In this document: positions 1 to 7,909 of the stretch, one piece after another | Layout: each line of letters opens with the position of its first letter | Position numbering within the stretch: position 1 is the first letter of the stretch | Assembly: GCA_028869185.1 (NCBI GenBank) | Contig: JAGWTA010000007.1 | Span: forward strand, 1-64,000 | DNA: 64,000 bases | From: Hyphomicrobiales bacterium | GTDB taxonomy: Bacteria; Pseudomonadota; Alphaproteobacteria; Rhizobiales; Beijerinckiaceae | Direction of reading: 5' to 3' | Position numbers and translations under genes: made by a program | The notes under the pieces: model-generated | The model's input: only the letters and a program-made list of their open reading frames with translations | The model's database searches: none | Told to the model about the DNA's origin: nothing

Positions 1-617
1 ATCTTTTTTCTCAAGTGACCGATATGAACGTCGACGACATTGGTTTCGGCTAAAAGGCTGTAATTCCATACATGCTCGAGGAGCATTTTTCGCGTGAGAA
101 TTCGATTGGGGCGCCGAACAAAATATTCAAGAAGCTTGAATTCGCGTGGAACGAGATCGATTTGCCGGCCCGCGCGCGACACGCTGCGCGTCAGCAGATC
201 CATAGCGATGTCGCCGGCGCTGATATGCGTGGCTTTAACGTCCGACAGGCGCCGCACCAAGGCGTCGACGCGCGCGCCCAATTCCCGCAGCTCGAAGGGC
301 TTTACCAGATAATCGTCGCCGCCTGCGACCAACCCTTCAATGCGGTGATCGACTGTTGAAAGCCCACTGATGACAAGGACCGGCGTTTTGACGCCGAGAT
401 CGCGCAGTTTTCCGACCGCATCCAGACCATCCTCGTCTCCCAAAACACGATCCATAATAAGCGCGCTGAGCTTGTCAGCTTTTGCAGCCTCGATGCCATC
501 CGCCGTTCTGTGAGAGGTTCGTACTGAATATCCCCGGCTGAACAATTCCGCGGAAATTTCATCGGATAGGCGACGATCATCCTCAACGATAAAAACGTGT
601 CTGTCGTCATGCTTCAT
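1..617 (-). CDS. OmpR/PhoB-family response regulator (3' end cut by window edge)
   Basis: Two-component response regulator that would bind DNA when phosphorylated. Read on the minus strand from ATG 617, the frame stays open for 205 codons to the window edge. The receiver domain shows the acidic pair D13-D14, phospho-acceptor D56 (IMDR) and K106 (YLVKPFE). After residue ~120 comes a winged-helix domain with PREFKLLEYFV and NRILTRKMLLEHVW, then VVDVHIGHLRKK, typical of OmpR/PhoB. Only the last recognition-helix region and C-terminus should be missing. An ATG at 610 opens a different, shorter frame that is a shadow. A cognate kinase, if adjacent, lies outside the window. Confidence 0.9.
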   Translation of the reverse strand, partial: MKHDDRHVFIVEDDRRLSDEISAELFSRGYSVRTSHRTADGIEAAKADKLSALIMDRVLGDEDGLDAVGKLRDLGVKTPVLVISGLSTVDHRIEGLVAGGDDYLVKPFELRELGARVDALVRRLSDVKATHISAGDIAMDLLTRSVSRAGRQIDLVPREFKLLEYFVRRPNRILTRKMLLEHVWNYSLLAETNVVDVHIGHLRKK

Positions 618-831
618 AATATTTCCGCTCATCGTCCCAGCCGCGTTTCGAGTAGGCGATTTCCATACTGGCGTTTAATATTGTTGGGACTGACATGCGT
701 TTTTATAAATAAAAGTTGCAATTAAAGATTATTTTAGCTCCTCGCATTCTCAAGCAGCGCTCTTCCGACATCTCACGCCTCCATCACCAGCCGAGCGCGT
801 CTTCAAACGCTTTCACGGCGTTTTCGTGGCG

Positions 832-864
832 AAAAAAAAACGGGCCGATGGGGGGATCGGCCCG
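832..864 (-). terminator. Rho-independent terminator reading leftward
   Basis: A 9-bp perfect stem (841-849 with 856-864, CGGGCCGAT/ATCGGCCCG) with a 6-nt loop is followed on the minus strand by a run of nine T (832-840). It sits directly after the stop of the 13-codon ORF at 865-906 and about 310 bp downstream of the pirin gene, so it may end either transcript. Confidence 0.75.
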
Positions 865-906
865 CTAGTTCATACTGGAGAGACGGTTGGGTACCGCAGT
901 GATCAT
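865..906 (-). CDS. Possible 13-codon leader ORF or small-RNA unit
   Basis: ATG 906 to TAG 865 encodes MITAVPNRLSSMN. AGGA lies about 6 nt upstream of the ATG, a 17-bp palindrome lies 14-30 bp upstream, and the stop codon abuts a strong terminator. The compact order palindrome, ribosome site, tiny frame, terminator suggests a deliberate short transcript, either a leader peptide or a small RNA in which the frame is incidental. No homologue is recognised. Such a short frame can arise by chance. Confidence 0.3.
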   Translation of the reverse strand: MITAVPNRLSSMN

Positions 907-919
907 GTGCGTCCTACTA

Positions 920-936
920 AATGATAATTTATCATT
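920..936. promoter_or_regulatory. AT-rich palindrome, possible operator
   Basis: AATGATA-ATT-TATCATT is a perfect 7-bp inverted repeat in otherwise GC-rich DNA, just upstream of the tiny frame at 865-906. The GATAAT half resembles a Fur-type hexamer, but spacing does not match a full Fur box or the RirA TGA-N9-TCA box. The binding protein is unknown. Confidence 0.4.
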
Positions 937-1177
937 CCCAACATCGTGACTTTTCATCTGCCGCTGCGACTTTCGCCGCGCCGTATGATGCATCGGCCAG
1001 TCAGGCATTGGAACGACGGTCGGCCTAATAGCAGCATGGGATAGCGGTATCGGTTGGGACGCGCTTCTCAGTTCTCACCGCTTTCTAATTGCTTCCGAAG
1101 CGGGAGCGCGTAAGACATACGAATGCCAGGCGCAACAAGCCGCTCTTTGGCAATCCGGAGTCGCCGCGCGCGGCCTT

Positions 1178-2113
1178 TCACGCCGGCAGCGGCGTGAATT
1201 CGGCGCGGTCGTTGGGCGGCAGATCGAACATGCCGCGGCCCCAGTCGGCGCGCGCCCACTGGCGCTTGGCCTCCTCGATTTTCTCGCGGCTCGACGACAC
1301 GAAATTCCACGCGACATAACGCGGCCCACTGAGCGTGGCCCCACCCAGAATGATCAGCGTCGCGCCCGCTTCGCCCGCGACGACGGCGATGGGATCGCCC
1401 GGCCGGAACACCATCATGCGTCCGGCCTCGAAGCGGTCGCCGGCGACCTCGATCGCACCCTCGACGATATAGAGGCCGCGATCCTCGTGATCGTCGGGCA
1501 GCGGGAATCGCGCGCCCGGCTGCAGCTTCACGTCGGCGTAGAATGTATCCGACAGCACCGCGACGGGCGCACGGGCGCCATAGGCGCGCCCGAGCAACAG
1601 GCGCAGGCGCACGCCCCCATCCTCGATCACTGGCATCGTATCGGCGCCGTGATGGGCGAAACTGGGCGCAATGTCCTCCTTGTCCTCGGGCAACGCGACC
1701 CAGGTCTGAATGCCAAACAGCGAATGCGGATGCTGGCGCGTCTGCGCGCTGGTGCGCTCGGAATGCGTGACGCCGCGCCCGGCGATCATCCAGTTGACGG
1801 CGCCCGGCAGAATGATCTGGTCATTGCCCAGACTGTCGCGATGCTCGAACTCGCCGCGATAGAGATAGGTGACTGTCGCCAGGCCGATATGCGGATGCGG
1901 GCGCACATCGACGCCCTGCCCCGTGATGAATTCGGCAGGCCCCGCCTGATCGAAAAAGATGAACGGTCCGACCATCTGGCGTTGCGGCGAGGGCAAGGCG
2001 CGCCGCACCGAAAACGAACCGAGATCGCGCGCGCGCGGCACGATCAGCGTTTCGATGGCTTCAGGACGCGTGTCCTGCGCATGCGCGTTTGCGAAATCAG
2101 GATTGAAACTCAT
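1178..2113 (-). CDS. Pirin family protein (bicupin)
   Basis: 311-residue pirin, a cytoplasmic bicupin; some members are quercetin dioxygenases and others redox-sensing cofactors. The N-terminal cupin carries the metal-ligand pattern RPHPHIG (H73, H75) followed by FEHRDSLG and GVTHSERT, which supplies the remaining His and Glu ligands. The C-terminal cupin (from ~residue 190) is intact. It is the last gene of a leftward group with a YcaC-like hydrolase (60 bp upstream) and a second, divergent pirin. The pairing with a LysR regulator resembles E. coli yhaK-yhaJ, where YhaJ responds to quinone-like compounds, so a role in aromatic or quinone stress is an inference. Confidence 0.88.
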   Translation of the reverse strand: MSFNPDFANAHAQDTRPEAIETLIVPRARDLGSFSVRRALPSPQRQMVGPFIFFDQAGPAEFITGQGVDVRPHPHIGLATVTYLYRGEFEHRDSLGNDQIILPGAVNWMIAGRGVTHSERTSAQTRQHPHSLFGIQTWVALPEDKEDIAPSFAHHGADTMPVIEDGGVRLRLLLGRAYGARAPVAVLSDTFYADVKLQPGARFPLPDDHEDRGLYIVEGAIEVAGDRFEAGRMMVFRPGDPIAVVAGEAGATLIILGGATLSGPRYVAWNFVSSSREKIEEAKRQWARADWGRGMFDLPPNDRAEFTPLPA

Positions 2114-2173
2114 GATGCGCCTCTTTGAAAATCGCCAGCGCGCCCGACAGCGCGCGCCGTGCGGCTCCAGACA

Positions 2174-2806
2174 TCAACCCTTGAAATCCTTTTCCGGATT
2201 GGACCCGTCCCAGTGCTGGAACACGTCCATGAAGCCAGGCGCGGTTTCGTAACGCGCCCAGTCGCGCTGCAATTCGCAATAGAGCTGCGTCTTGCTGATC
2301 AGCCTGGCGCCTGCCTGTTCGATCCGGCGCAGCGCCGCTTCATGCGCAATCAGCGACGTGCCGCCGACGGCGTCGACGACAGCATAAACCTCATAGCCTT
2401 CCTTCAGCGCATCGAGCGCAGGGAAGGTGAGACAGGCTTCGGTCCACAAAGCCGTCATGACGAGCTTCCTGCGACCGGTCGCCTCTACGGCTTTTTTGAA
2501 TTCGACATCTTCCCAGCTGTTGATCGTCGTGCGGTCGTAAGTGGGATAGGCGGCCAGAACCTCCATCAGCGGCGCGATCGGCGGCTTGTTGCGGCCGGTT
2601 GCGACATTCACCGTCGAATGCACGACCGGCAGGTTGTAGGCGACCGCCGCCTTGGCTGTATGCACGATGTTGAACACCAGTTCCTTCTGGTTCATCGAGC
2701 GGATCGAACTCACCTGAATCGGCTGGTAATCGATCACGATGAACGCCGCGTTCTGCGGCGTCAGCAAATGGTCCTTGAGCGGATCGCGGATGGCCTGGCT
2801 GGTCAT
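2174..2806 (-). CDS. YcaC-like cysteine hydrolase, isochorismatase superfamily
   Basis: 210-residue cytoplasmic hydrolase of the isochorismatase/YcaC group; the physiological substrate of YcaC-type enzymes is unknown. The Rossmann-like core begins AAFIVIDYQ with putative catalytic D26, and the nucleophile is C125 in ALWTEACLTF. The C-terminal part VYAVVDAVGGTSLIAHEAALRRI is typical of YcaC rather than true isochorismatase. ATG 2806 is chosen because GGGAGAG lies 7-8 nt upstream; an upstream in-frame ATG at 2851 lacks such a site. It lies between the two pirins on the same strand, about 90 bp from the upstream one. Confidence 0.88.
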   Translation of the reverse strand: MTSQAIRDPLKDHLLTPQNAAFIVIDYQPIQVSSIRSMNQKELVFNIVHTAKAAVAYNLPVVHSTVNVATGRNKPPIAPLMEVLAAYPTYDRTTINSWEDVEFKKAVEATGRRKLVMTALWTEACLTFPALDALKEGYEVYAVVDAVGGTSLIAHEAALRRIEQAGARLISKTQLYCELQRDWARYETAPGFMDVFQHWDGSNPEKDFKG

Positions 2807-2897
2807 GTCGGTTTCTCTCCCGTGCTTGGTTTGCTTGCGCCCCATCCGCATTGGCGAAACGGAAAGCCGCGCGCCCTTGCAGGCGCGCGGCTCTGGT

Positions 2898-3764
2898 CTA
2901 GGCCGAAATCTGTGCGAAGCGACCGCTGTTGAAATCGGCGAAAGCCTGCCGGATCTCCGCCTCCGAATTCATGACGAAGGGGCCGTAGGAGACGACCGGT
3001 TCGTTGATCGGCGCGCCGCTCAGCACGAGGAATTTGGCGTCGGCGTTGGCTTCGATGCGAACCGCGCCGCCCTCGCGGCCAAGAACCGCCATCTGCGCCT
3101 CGCGCACGATCTCCCTGCCGTCGATCTCGATCACGCCGCCCAGAACGAGGATGGACAGCGTGTGGCCTTCGGGCGCCGCGAGCGCGGCGCTCTTGCCGGC
3201 CTTGAGTTGCACATCCCAGACATCAAGGTCGGTGAAGGTGCGCGCAGGCCCCTTCTTGCCGGCGAAAGACCCCGCGATGACGCGCAGCCGTCCGGCGCCG
3301 TCCGGCAGCGCAACGTCGGGAATGTCGGCGTTCATGATCGTCTGATAGCCGGGCGCAGACATCTTGTCCTTGGCCGGCAGGTTCACCCAGAGCTGCACCA
3401 TTTCGAAATCGCCGCCCTTCTTGGAAAAGGCTTCGGAATGGAACTCCTCGTGCACGATGCCCGAGGCCGCGGTCATCCACTGCACGTCGCCCGGCCCGAT
3501 GACGCCGCCGGCGCCCGTCGAGTCGCGATGTTCGACCTCGCCCTTGTAGACGATGGTGACCGTCTCGAAGCCACGATGGGGATGGGCGCCGACGCCGCGC
3601 CGCCCGCTGGTCGGTTCGAATTTCGCGGGGCCCGCATAATCCAGCATGAGGAACGGGCTGACATGCTCGCCCTGATGGCTGTGCGAGAGGATCGTGCGGA
3701 CCGGGAAGCCGTCGCCGACCCAATGCGCGCGCGGCGCGCTGTAAATGCCAACAATCTTACGCAT
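2898..3764 (-). CDS. Pirin family protein
   Basis: 288-residue pirin with conserved GAHPHRGFETVTIVYKG, VEHRDSTG and GIVHEEFHSE, which give the His/His/His/Glu metal site of the N-terminal cupin. Start ATG 3764 has AGGAGA 7 nt upstream. The frame stays open far upstream (to 4652), but that part is the complement of the LysR gene. It is transcribed away from that LysR gene, with 108 bp between the starts, so the regulator probably controls it. It is only distantly similar to the pirin at 1178-2113 (different lengths and loops), so this is not a recent duplication. Confidence 0.9.
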   Translation of the reverse strand: MRKIVGIYSAPRAHWVGDGFPVRTILSHSHQGEHVSPFLMLDYAGPAKFEPTSGRRGVGAHPHRGFETVTIVYKGEVEHRDSTGAGGVIGPGDVQWMTAASGIVHEEFHSEAFSKKGGDFEMVQLWVNLPAKDKMSAPGYQTIMNADIPDVALPDGAGRLRVIAGSFAGKKGPARTFTDLDVWDVQLKAGKSAALAAPEGHTLSILVLGGVIEIDGREIVREAQMAVLGREGGAVRIEANADAKFLVLSGAPINEPVVSYGPFVMNSEAEIRQAFADFNSGRFAQISA

Positions 3765-3854
3765 GGGAAATCTCCTGTCCGGCCTGTGCCGTTTCGTTGG
3801 AGCTAATCTGCGTTCGGGACAATCAATCGACAAGCCGGAAATTATGCCCCAGTC

Positions 3855-3872
3855 TGTCCTGAAAACAGGACA
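3855..3872. promoter_or_regulatory. 18-bp perfect inverted repeat, likely LysR operator
   Basis: TGTCCTG-AAAA-CAGGACA ends one base before the LysR start codon and includes its ribosome-binding region. It lies in the divergent LysR/pirin promoter region. Binding here would block transcription or translation of the regulator gene, the usual pattern of LysR autoregulation. The assignment to this LysR protein is inferred from position. Confidence 0.55.
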
Positions 3873-4832
3873 ATGGCCATGCAGGATCTGAACAACCTCT
3901 TCTATTTCGCCAAGGTGGTCGAGCATGGCGGCTACGCTGCGGCGGCGCGCGCGCTGGGCATGCCCCGTTCGCGGCTGAGCCGCCGCATCATCGCGCTCGA
4001 GGACCGCCTCGGCGCGCGGCTGCTGCAACGCTCCACGCGCAAACTGGCTACAACCGAAATCGGGCAGGAATATTACCGCCACTGCCTGGCCATGCTGGTC
4101 GAGGCGGAGGCCGCGCAGGAAGCCATCGACCGGTCGCGGTCGAGCCCGCAGGGACTGATCCGTGTGAGCTGCCCGCCCGCGCTTGTCTGTTTCGCCGTCG
4201 GGCCGATCATCGCGCGCTACATGGCCGCCAATCCGCGCGTGACGATCGAACTGGACAGCACGAGCCGGCGCGTCGACGTCATCGGCGAAGGGCTCGACGT
4301 GGCGATCCGCGTGCGCTTTCCCCCATTCGAGGAATCCGATCTGGTGCGCAGGGCGCTTGGCGCAAGCGAGCAGCGTATTGTCGGCGCGCCCGCGCTTCTG
4401 GCGCAGATGACGCGCGCCGATCGCGCAGCGCCGCTGTCGCCGTCCGATCTCTCGCGTCTGCCCTCGCTCGGACTGGGGCCTGCGCAACGCGGACGCGCCT
4501 GGACCTTGAACGGCCCCGACGGCGCGACGGTGCGCGTGCCTTACGAGCCGCGCCTGATCACCGATGACATGACGCAATTGCTGTACGCCGCCCGGCAAGG
4601 CGTCGGCGCCGCGCAATTGCCGCTCATCGTCGCCGCGCAGGCGCTTGCGCAAGGCGCGCTGGTTGACCTTGCGCCAGGCTGGACGCCGCCAGCCGGCGAA
4701 GTGCAGGCGGTGTTTCCGACACGGCGCGGATTGTTGCCGTCAGTGCGAAGCTTTATCGATTTTCTTGCGCAGGAATATGCAGGCGTCGAAGAGCCCGCGC
4801 TGACACCGACTGGTTCGCTTCAGAACGGTTAA
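3873..4832 (+). CDS. LysR-family transcriptional regulator
   Basis: 319-residue LysR regulator. Residues ~5-62 form the winged helix (DLNNLFYFAKVVEHGGYAAA, MPRSRLSRRIIALEDRLGARLL), followed by the linker QRSTRKLATTEIG and a periplasmic-binding-like effector domain with SRRVDVIGEGLDVAIRVRF. It fits the AaeR/DsdC-like subgroup often found beside quinone or aromatic-stress genes, although the effector cannot be read from sequence. ATG 3873 and ATG 3879 are both possible; the palindrome at 3855-3872 overlaps the ribosome site of either. It is divergent from the pirin at 2898-3764, its probable target. Confidence 0.92.
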   Translation: MAMQDLNNLFYFAKVVEHGGYAAAARALGMPRSRLSRRIIALEDRLGARLLQRSTRKLATTEIGQEYYRHCLAMLVEAEAAQEAIDRSRSSPQGLIRVSCPPALVCFAVGPIIARYMAANPRVTIELDSTSRRVDVIGEGLDVAIRVRFPPFEESDLVRRALGASEQRIVGAPALLAQMTRADRAAPLSPSDLSRLPSLGLGPAQRGRAWTLNGPDGATVRVPYEPRLITDDMTQLLYAARQGVGAAQLPLIVAAQALAQGALVDLAPGWTPPAGEVQAVFPTRRGLLPSVRSFIDFLAQEYAGVEEPALTPTGSLQNG

Positions 4833-4846
4833 GGTGTTGCCTCTCA

Positions 4847-4860
4847 ACGCAAAATTGCGA
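4847..4860. promoter_or_regulatory. CGCAAAATTGCG-type palindrome (weak copy)
   Basis: ACGCAAAATTGCGA, between the LysR gene and the signalling island, resembles the TCGCA-N4-TGCGA elements at 7190, 7719 and 8419 but with a different centre. GTTGCGCAAT follows 20 bp downstream. Confidence 0.3.
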
Positions 4861-5088
4861 ATGCTTATACACAAGTTGCGCAATTCATTCGGCTTCCCAA
4901 ACGGATATTGTTCTGCAACCACTCAAAGGATGGCGGGATATGATTTGCGCTTTTCCGACACGGCCCGACAAGGATTCGAAACGGCGCGTCGGACAAAGAC
5001 AAATCGATCCGGGCTTTGAAAAGGTGATGAACAACTTTCGTGTTCGCCGGCGCGGCCAACGCTGAGGCGAATTATTGGGGCGCGAGAA

Positions 5089-5466
5089 ATGACGATCAGT
5101 TTGAGAGGCGACGCCGATTGGGGCTACGGCGCGATCCGGAGCAACCGCAACAAGGCGCAAGACAGCAAGCCGTCTGGCTCTGCGCGCGCAAGCCGCCCGT
5201 CCTGGCGGCGCTTGCACGAGCGCTACCGAAAGGCGGGCGAAGCAATGGCCAGTCTTGCCGCAAAGGTCGACGCCGAAGCCGATATGGACCGCCTGCACGC
5301 CCAGCGCGAACAACTGGCGCTCGCTATTGCCGCAACACGCGCTGCATCGATCGAACAGGCCATCGTCAAGGCGGACCTCATGCGCGACTGGATCGACGAA
5401 GATGGCAATGAAACAGGGCTTGTCCTGTTGCGTGCGCTGCTTGCCGATCTGCGCGGTCTCGCCTGA
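5089..5466 (+). CDS. Hypothetical protein, helical
   Basis: 125-residue product not recognised. The N-terminal 45 residues are basic and low in complexity. Residues ~50-125 look like an amphipathic helical hairpin (MDRLHAQREQLALAIAATRA ... MRDWIDEDGNETGLVLLRAL). The ribosome site at ATG 5089 is weak; ATG 5245 has AAGG upstream and would give a ~74-residue protein with only the helical part, so the start is uncertain. It precedes the hybrid kinase by ~100 bp on the same strand. An antisense frame covers much of this region, but its composition is less protein-like. Confidence 0.45.
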   Translation: MTISLRGDADWGYGAIRSNRNKAQDSKPSGSARASRPSWRRLHERYRKAGEAMASLAAKVDAEADMDRLHAQREQLALAIAATRAASIEQAIVKADLMRDWIDEDGNETGLVLLRALLADLRGLA

Positions 5467-5565
5467 GCAACGCGCGGCGGGCGCCAACGCTGTACGGCGC
5501 CCCGGCGCGACTTTGGCTTGCGTTCGCAGATCCCAGACGGCGCACTAGCGGAAAAGGCTTTTTTC

Positions 5566-7155
5566 GTGAAAGAAGCAAACGGTTTCCCTGCCGCTGAAGA
5601 CGACCGCGCTTTGCCGGACGAATTGGCGCTCTCGATCTGCGGCGGAGCGCAAACATCCGGCGCGGCCTGCGCGGTGATCGACGCCATGCCCTTCATGCTC
5701 GCGCTGTTCGACGCCGAGGGCCGTTACATTTTCTGCAACAAGAAGTACACAGAGCTCTCCAACCCGGCGCGCACGACGTGGCGCGGCGCGCATATCACCG
5801 AATATCTCCCTGACAAGACGGTCGAGCAGATCAGGCCCCGCTTGCAGCGGCTCTTCAAGGGCGAGCGCGTCTCCTTTCACCTCGATCTCGAGCCGGAAGA
5901 CGGCTTGGCGCGGACGATCCTGGTGAATTACGTGCCGATCGTCAGCTCCAGCGGCGCGCCGCTTTTCCTGATGATCGGGCAGGACGCAACGGCGCTCAAA
6001 ACCGCAGAGCGGCGCCTGTTCGCAGCGCAGAATTTGGAAACGCTGGGTCAGCTGACGGGTGGCGTGGCGCATGACTTCAACAACAATATCGGCGTCATTT
6101 CCGGCACGCTCTCCGTCATGGCCATGTCCACCGACAATCCCGTTCTGGCGGGTCAGATCGAGCGCTGCCGTCAAGCCGCCGACCGCTGCGCAAAACTGAC
6201 TGCGCAGATGCTGGCTTTCGCGCGTCGGCAGCCCCTGCAGCGCCGCGCCATATTCGCGCGACGGCATCTCCACGCCATCGAAGATCTGCTCACCGTCAGC
6301 ATCGCGCCCAATATCGAATGCCGCGTGATCGACACCGCGCCAGACGCGGCGATTTTCGTCGATCCCACGCAATTCGAAAATGCGATCATGAACCTCGTCA
6401 TCAATGCGCGCGACGCCATGCCCGATGGCGGCCTGATCGCCATCACGATATCGACCGTAAAGCGCAAGGATATCGCCGCCGATATCGCCAGCCGCATCGA
6501 TCCAGACCAGGAAGCGCACGAGGAATATGTGCGCATCACGATCGCCGACGAGGGCTGCGGCATGACGCCGGAAATCGCCGCGCGCGCGTTCGATCCCTTC
6601 GTCACGACAAAAAGCGACGGCCAGGGGTCCGGGATGGGGCTCGCCATGGTGCAGGGCTTCGTCAAGCAAAGCGGCGGCTTCGTCGCAATCGAAACCGTGC
6701 AAGGCAAGGGGACTTCCGTCGACCTATGGCTGCCGCGTTCCGGCGAGACGGTCGATCATGCGCCAGCAAGCAGGCAGATTGCAGCGCCCGTGCAACGCCA
6801 GCTCGTGATTCTCGTCGTTGAGGACGACGACGACATGGCGACCGTCATCTGCGAAATGCTGCACGTGATGGGCCACGCCACATATCGTTGCGACAATGCC
6901 GAAGCAGCGCTTCATCTTCTGCGCGAAACAAGCGAGATCGACATTGTGCTGACCGACATCATGCTGCGCGGCGGCGCGTCAGGCATTGCATTGCGCGCCG
7001 AGATAGCAAAAGAGTTTCCGCATATTCGGGTGATCTGCGCCTCCGGTTATCAGGACGACAACGCCCGACGCGGTTATGAGGCGGACGCCAAAATCGAATT
7101 TATCGCCAAGCCTTTCGATTATGACGAACTGGCCGAGCGTTTGAACCCACGCTGA
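5566..7155 (+). CDS. Soluble PAS hybrid histidine kinase with C-terminal receiver
   Basis: 529-residue cytoplasmic sensor kinase. A PAS domain (~residues 25-150: VIDAMPFMLALFDAEGRYIF, then PAC-like ILVNYVPIVSSSG) is followed by a dimerisation domain with LTGGVAHDFNNNIGVIS (phospho-acceptor His) and a complete HATPase: N box NLVINARDAMPDGG, G1 ADEGCGM, F box FDPFVTTK, G2 GSGMGLAMV. The C-terminal receiver begins ILVVEDDDDM and has phospho-acceptor D in VLTDIML and K in FIAKPFD. There is no membrane segment. GTG 5566 is preferred because GGAAAAGG lies ~10 nt upstream; TTG 5518 in the same frame is possible. It probably passes phosphate to a downstream phosphotransfer protein or regulator not evident nearby. 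Confidence 0.9.
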   Translation: MKEANGFPAAEDDRALPDELALSICGGAQTSGAACAVIDAMPFMLALFDAEGRYIFCNKKYTELSNPARTTWRGAHITEYLPDKTVEQIRPRLQRLFKGERVSFHLDLEPEDGLARTILVNYVPIVSSSGAPLFLMIGQDATALKTAERRLFAAQNLETLGQLTGGVAHDFNNNIGVISGTLSVMAMSTDNPVLAGQIERCRQAADRCAKLTAQMLAFARRQPLQRRAIFARRHLHAIEDLLTVSIAPNIECRVIDTAPDAAIFVDPTQFENAIMNLVINARDAMPDGGLIAITISTVKRKDIAADIASRIDPDQEAHEEYVRITIADEGCGMTPEIAARAFDPFVTTKSDGQGSGMGLAMVQGFVKQSGGFVAIETVQGKGTSVDLWLPRSGETVDHAPASRQIAAPVQRQLVILVVEDDDDMATVICEMLHVMGHATYRCDNAEAALHLLRETSEIDIVLTDIMLRGGASGIALRAEIAKEFPHIRVICASGYQDDNARRGYEADAKIEFIAKPFDYDELAERLNPR

Positions 7156-7189
7156 AACCAATGCCGCCGCTGTTTCGGGAGCCGCTTGC

Positions 7190-7203
7190 TCGCAAATCTG
7201 CGA
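7190..7203. promoter_or_regulatory. TCGCA-N4-TGCGA palindrome, copy A
   Basis: TCGCAAATCTGCGA, in the gap between the hybrid kinase and the IHF-like gene. It is nearly identical to the copies at 7719-7732 and 8419-8432. A shared operator for genes of this island is inferred from recurrence only in these gaps. Confidence 0.4.
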
Positions 7204-7324
7204 TGGCGCGAAAAAATCTGACCAATGCGTAAACAAACTGACCAGTATCAATGCGCTGCCGGGCTATGGCGATAATATCACGCCGGAACGGATGGAATCC
7301 GGCGCGCGGTGCGAGGATCTCGCG

Positions 7325-7714
7325 ATGGAAAACGACCTGAACGAAGACGTTTCCAGAATTGCGTTGCGAAAGGCGGTTTACAGAAAGACCCGAACGATCT
7401 CGCGGCGCGACTCAGCCAAGCTGGTCGAGGATTTCCTGTCCGAGATCAGCGATTGCCTTGTCGCCGGCGAAGCGGTCAAATTGCGCGGCTTCGGCAATTT
7501 CATTCCGCGCCGGAAAGCCTCCCGTCCCGGGCGCAATCCGAAAACGAAGGAAGACGCGACAATCTCGGCGCGCACTGTCATTCTGTTCCACCCAGCCCGA
7601 ACGATGGTGGCGCATATGAACGCTGCGCTTCGAAAGGCGAAGCCGAAACGCGCGCGCACGATCAAGGCGCGCGATGACTCGAGCGCAGCGGCCAACGATC
7701 GCGTCGACATCTAG
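7325..7714 (+). CDS. IHF/HU-family DNA-binding protein
   Basis: 129-residue nucleoid-type protein that bends DNA as a dimer. The family core spans ~15-105: LRKAVYRKTRTISRRDSAKL, FLSEISDCLVAGEAVKLRGF, then the DNA-inserting arm with NFIPRRKASRPGRNPKTKED and TVILFHPARTM. It is longer than IHF-alpha (~100 residues) because of a basic C-terminal tail (KAKPKRARTIKARDD). ATG 7325 has GAGG 9 nt upstream; ATG 7292 would add 11 residues. Housekeeping ihfA normally sits beside pheT or a MerR gene, so this is probably an additional, island-specific paralogue. Confidence 0.85.
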   Translation: MENDLNEDVSRIALRKAVYRKTRTISRRDSAKLVEDFLSEISDCLVAGEAVKLRGFGNFIPRRKASRPGRNPKTKEDATISARTVILFHPARTMVAHMNAALRKAKPKRARTIKARDDSSAAANDRVDI

Positions 7715-7718
7715 CTAT

Positions 7719-7732
7719 TCGCATATTTGCGA
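7719..7732. promoter_or_regulatory. TCGCA-N4-TGCGA palindrome, copy B
   Basis: TCGCATATTTGCGA begins 5 bp after the IHF-like stop codon. A degenerate copy with a shorter centre, TCGCGAATTGCGCA, follows at 7747-7760. Both lie in the gap before the convergent receiver gene. Confidence 0.4.
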
Positions 7733-7909
7733 AATAGTGTGTCAAATCGCGAATTGCGCAATTTTGCCAATACAGCATCATCGGACATGCGAATGGGGCC
7801 GCATCGCCTGATCGAAATTCACCCGCCCCGCACAGTGAGCGTGGAGAATCGATTCGCGATTCGATCGTCAGGGTTTTTCGCTTGCGACGGGCTGATTGCC
7901 GGGGCCAGT

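Larger units (their letters stand above)
618..1177. other. Intergenic region
   Basis: This 560-bp stretch lies between the response regulator and the first pirin. It holds the terminator, tiny frame and palindrome listed separately (832-936). Nothing else convincing was seen: the longer frames at 1068-1344 are shadows of the end of the pirin gene. The 618-830 part is AT-richer near 690-740 and probably contains the promoter of the response regulator. Confidence 0.6.

Noticed and set aside
3765-4652. Long minus-strand frame continuing upstream of the second pirin
   Set aside because: It is the complement of the LysR gene, is Arg/Ala/Gln-rich without domain features, and the pirin has a good ribosome site at 3764.
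4865-4873. TTATACACA, a possible DnaA box
   Set aside because: A single match to a loose 9-mer; no cluster and no origin-type genes nearby.
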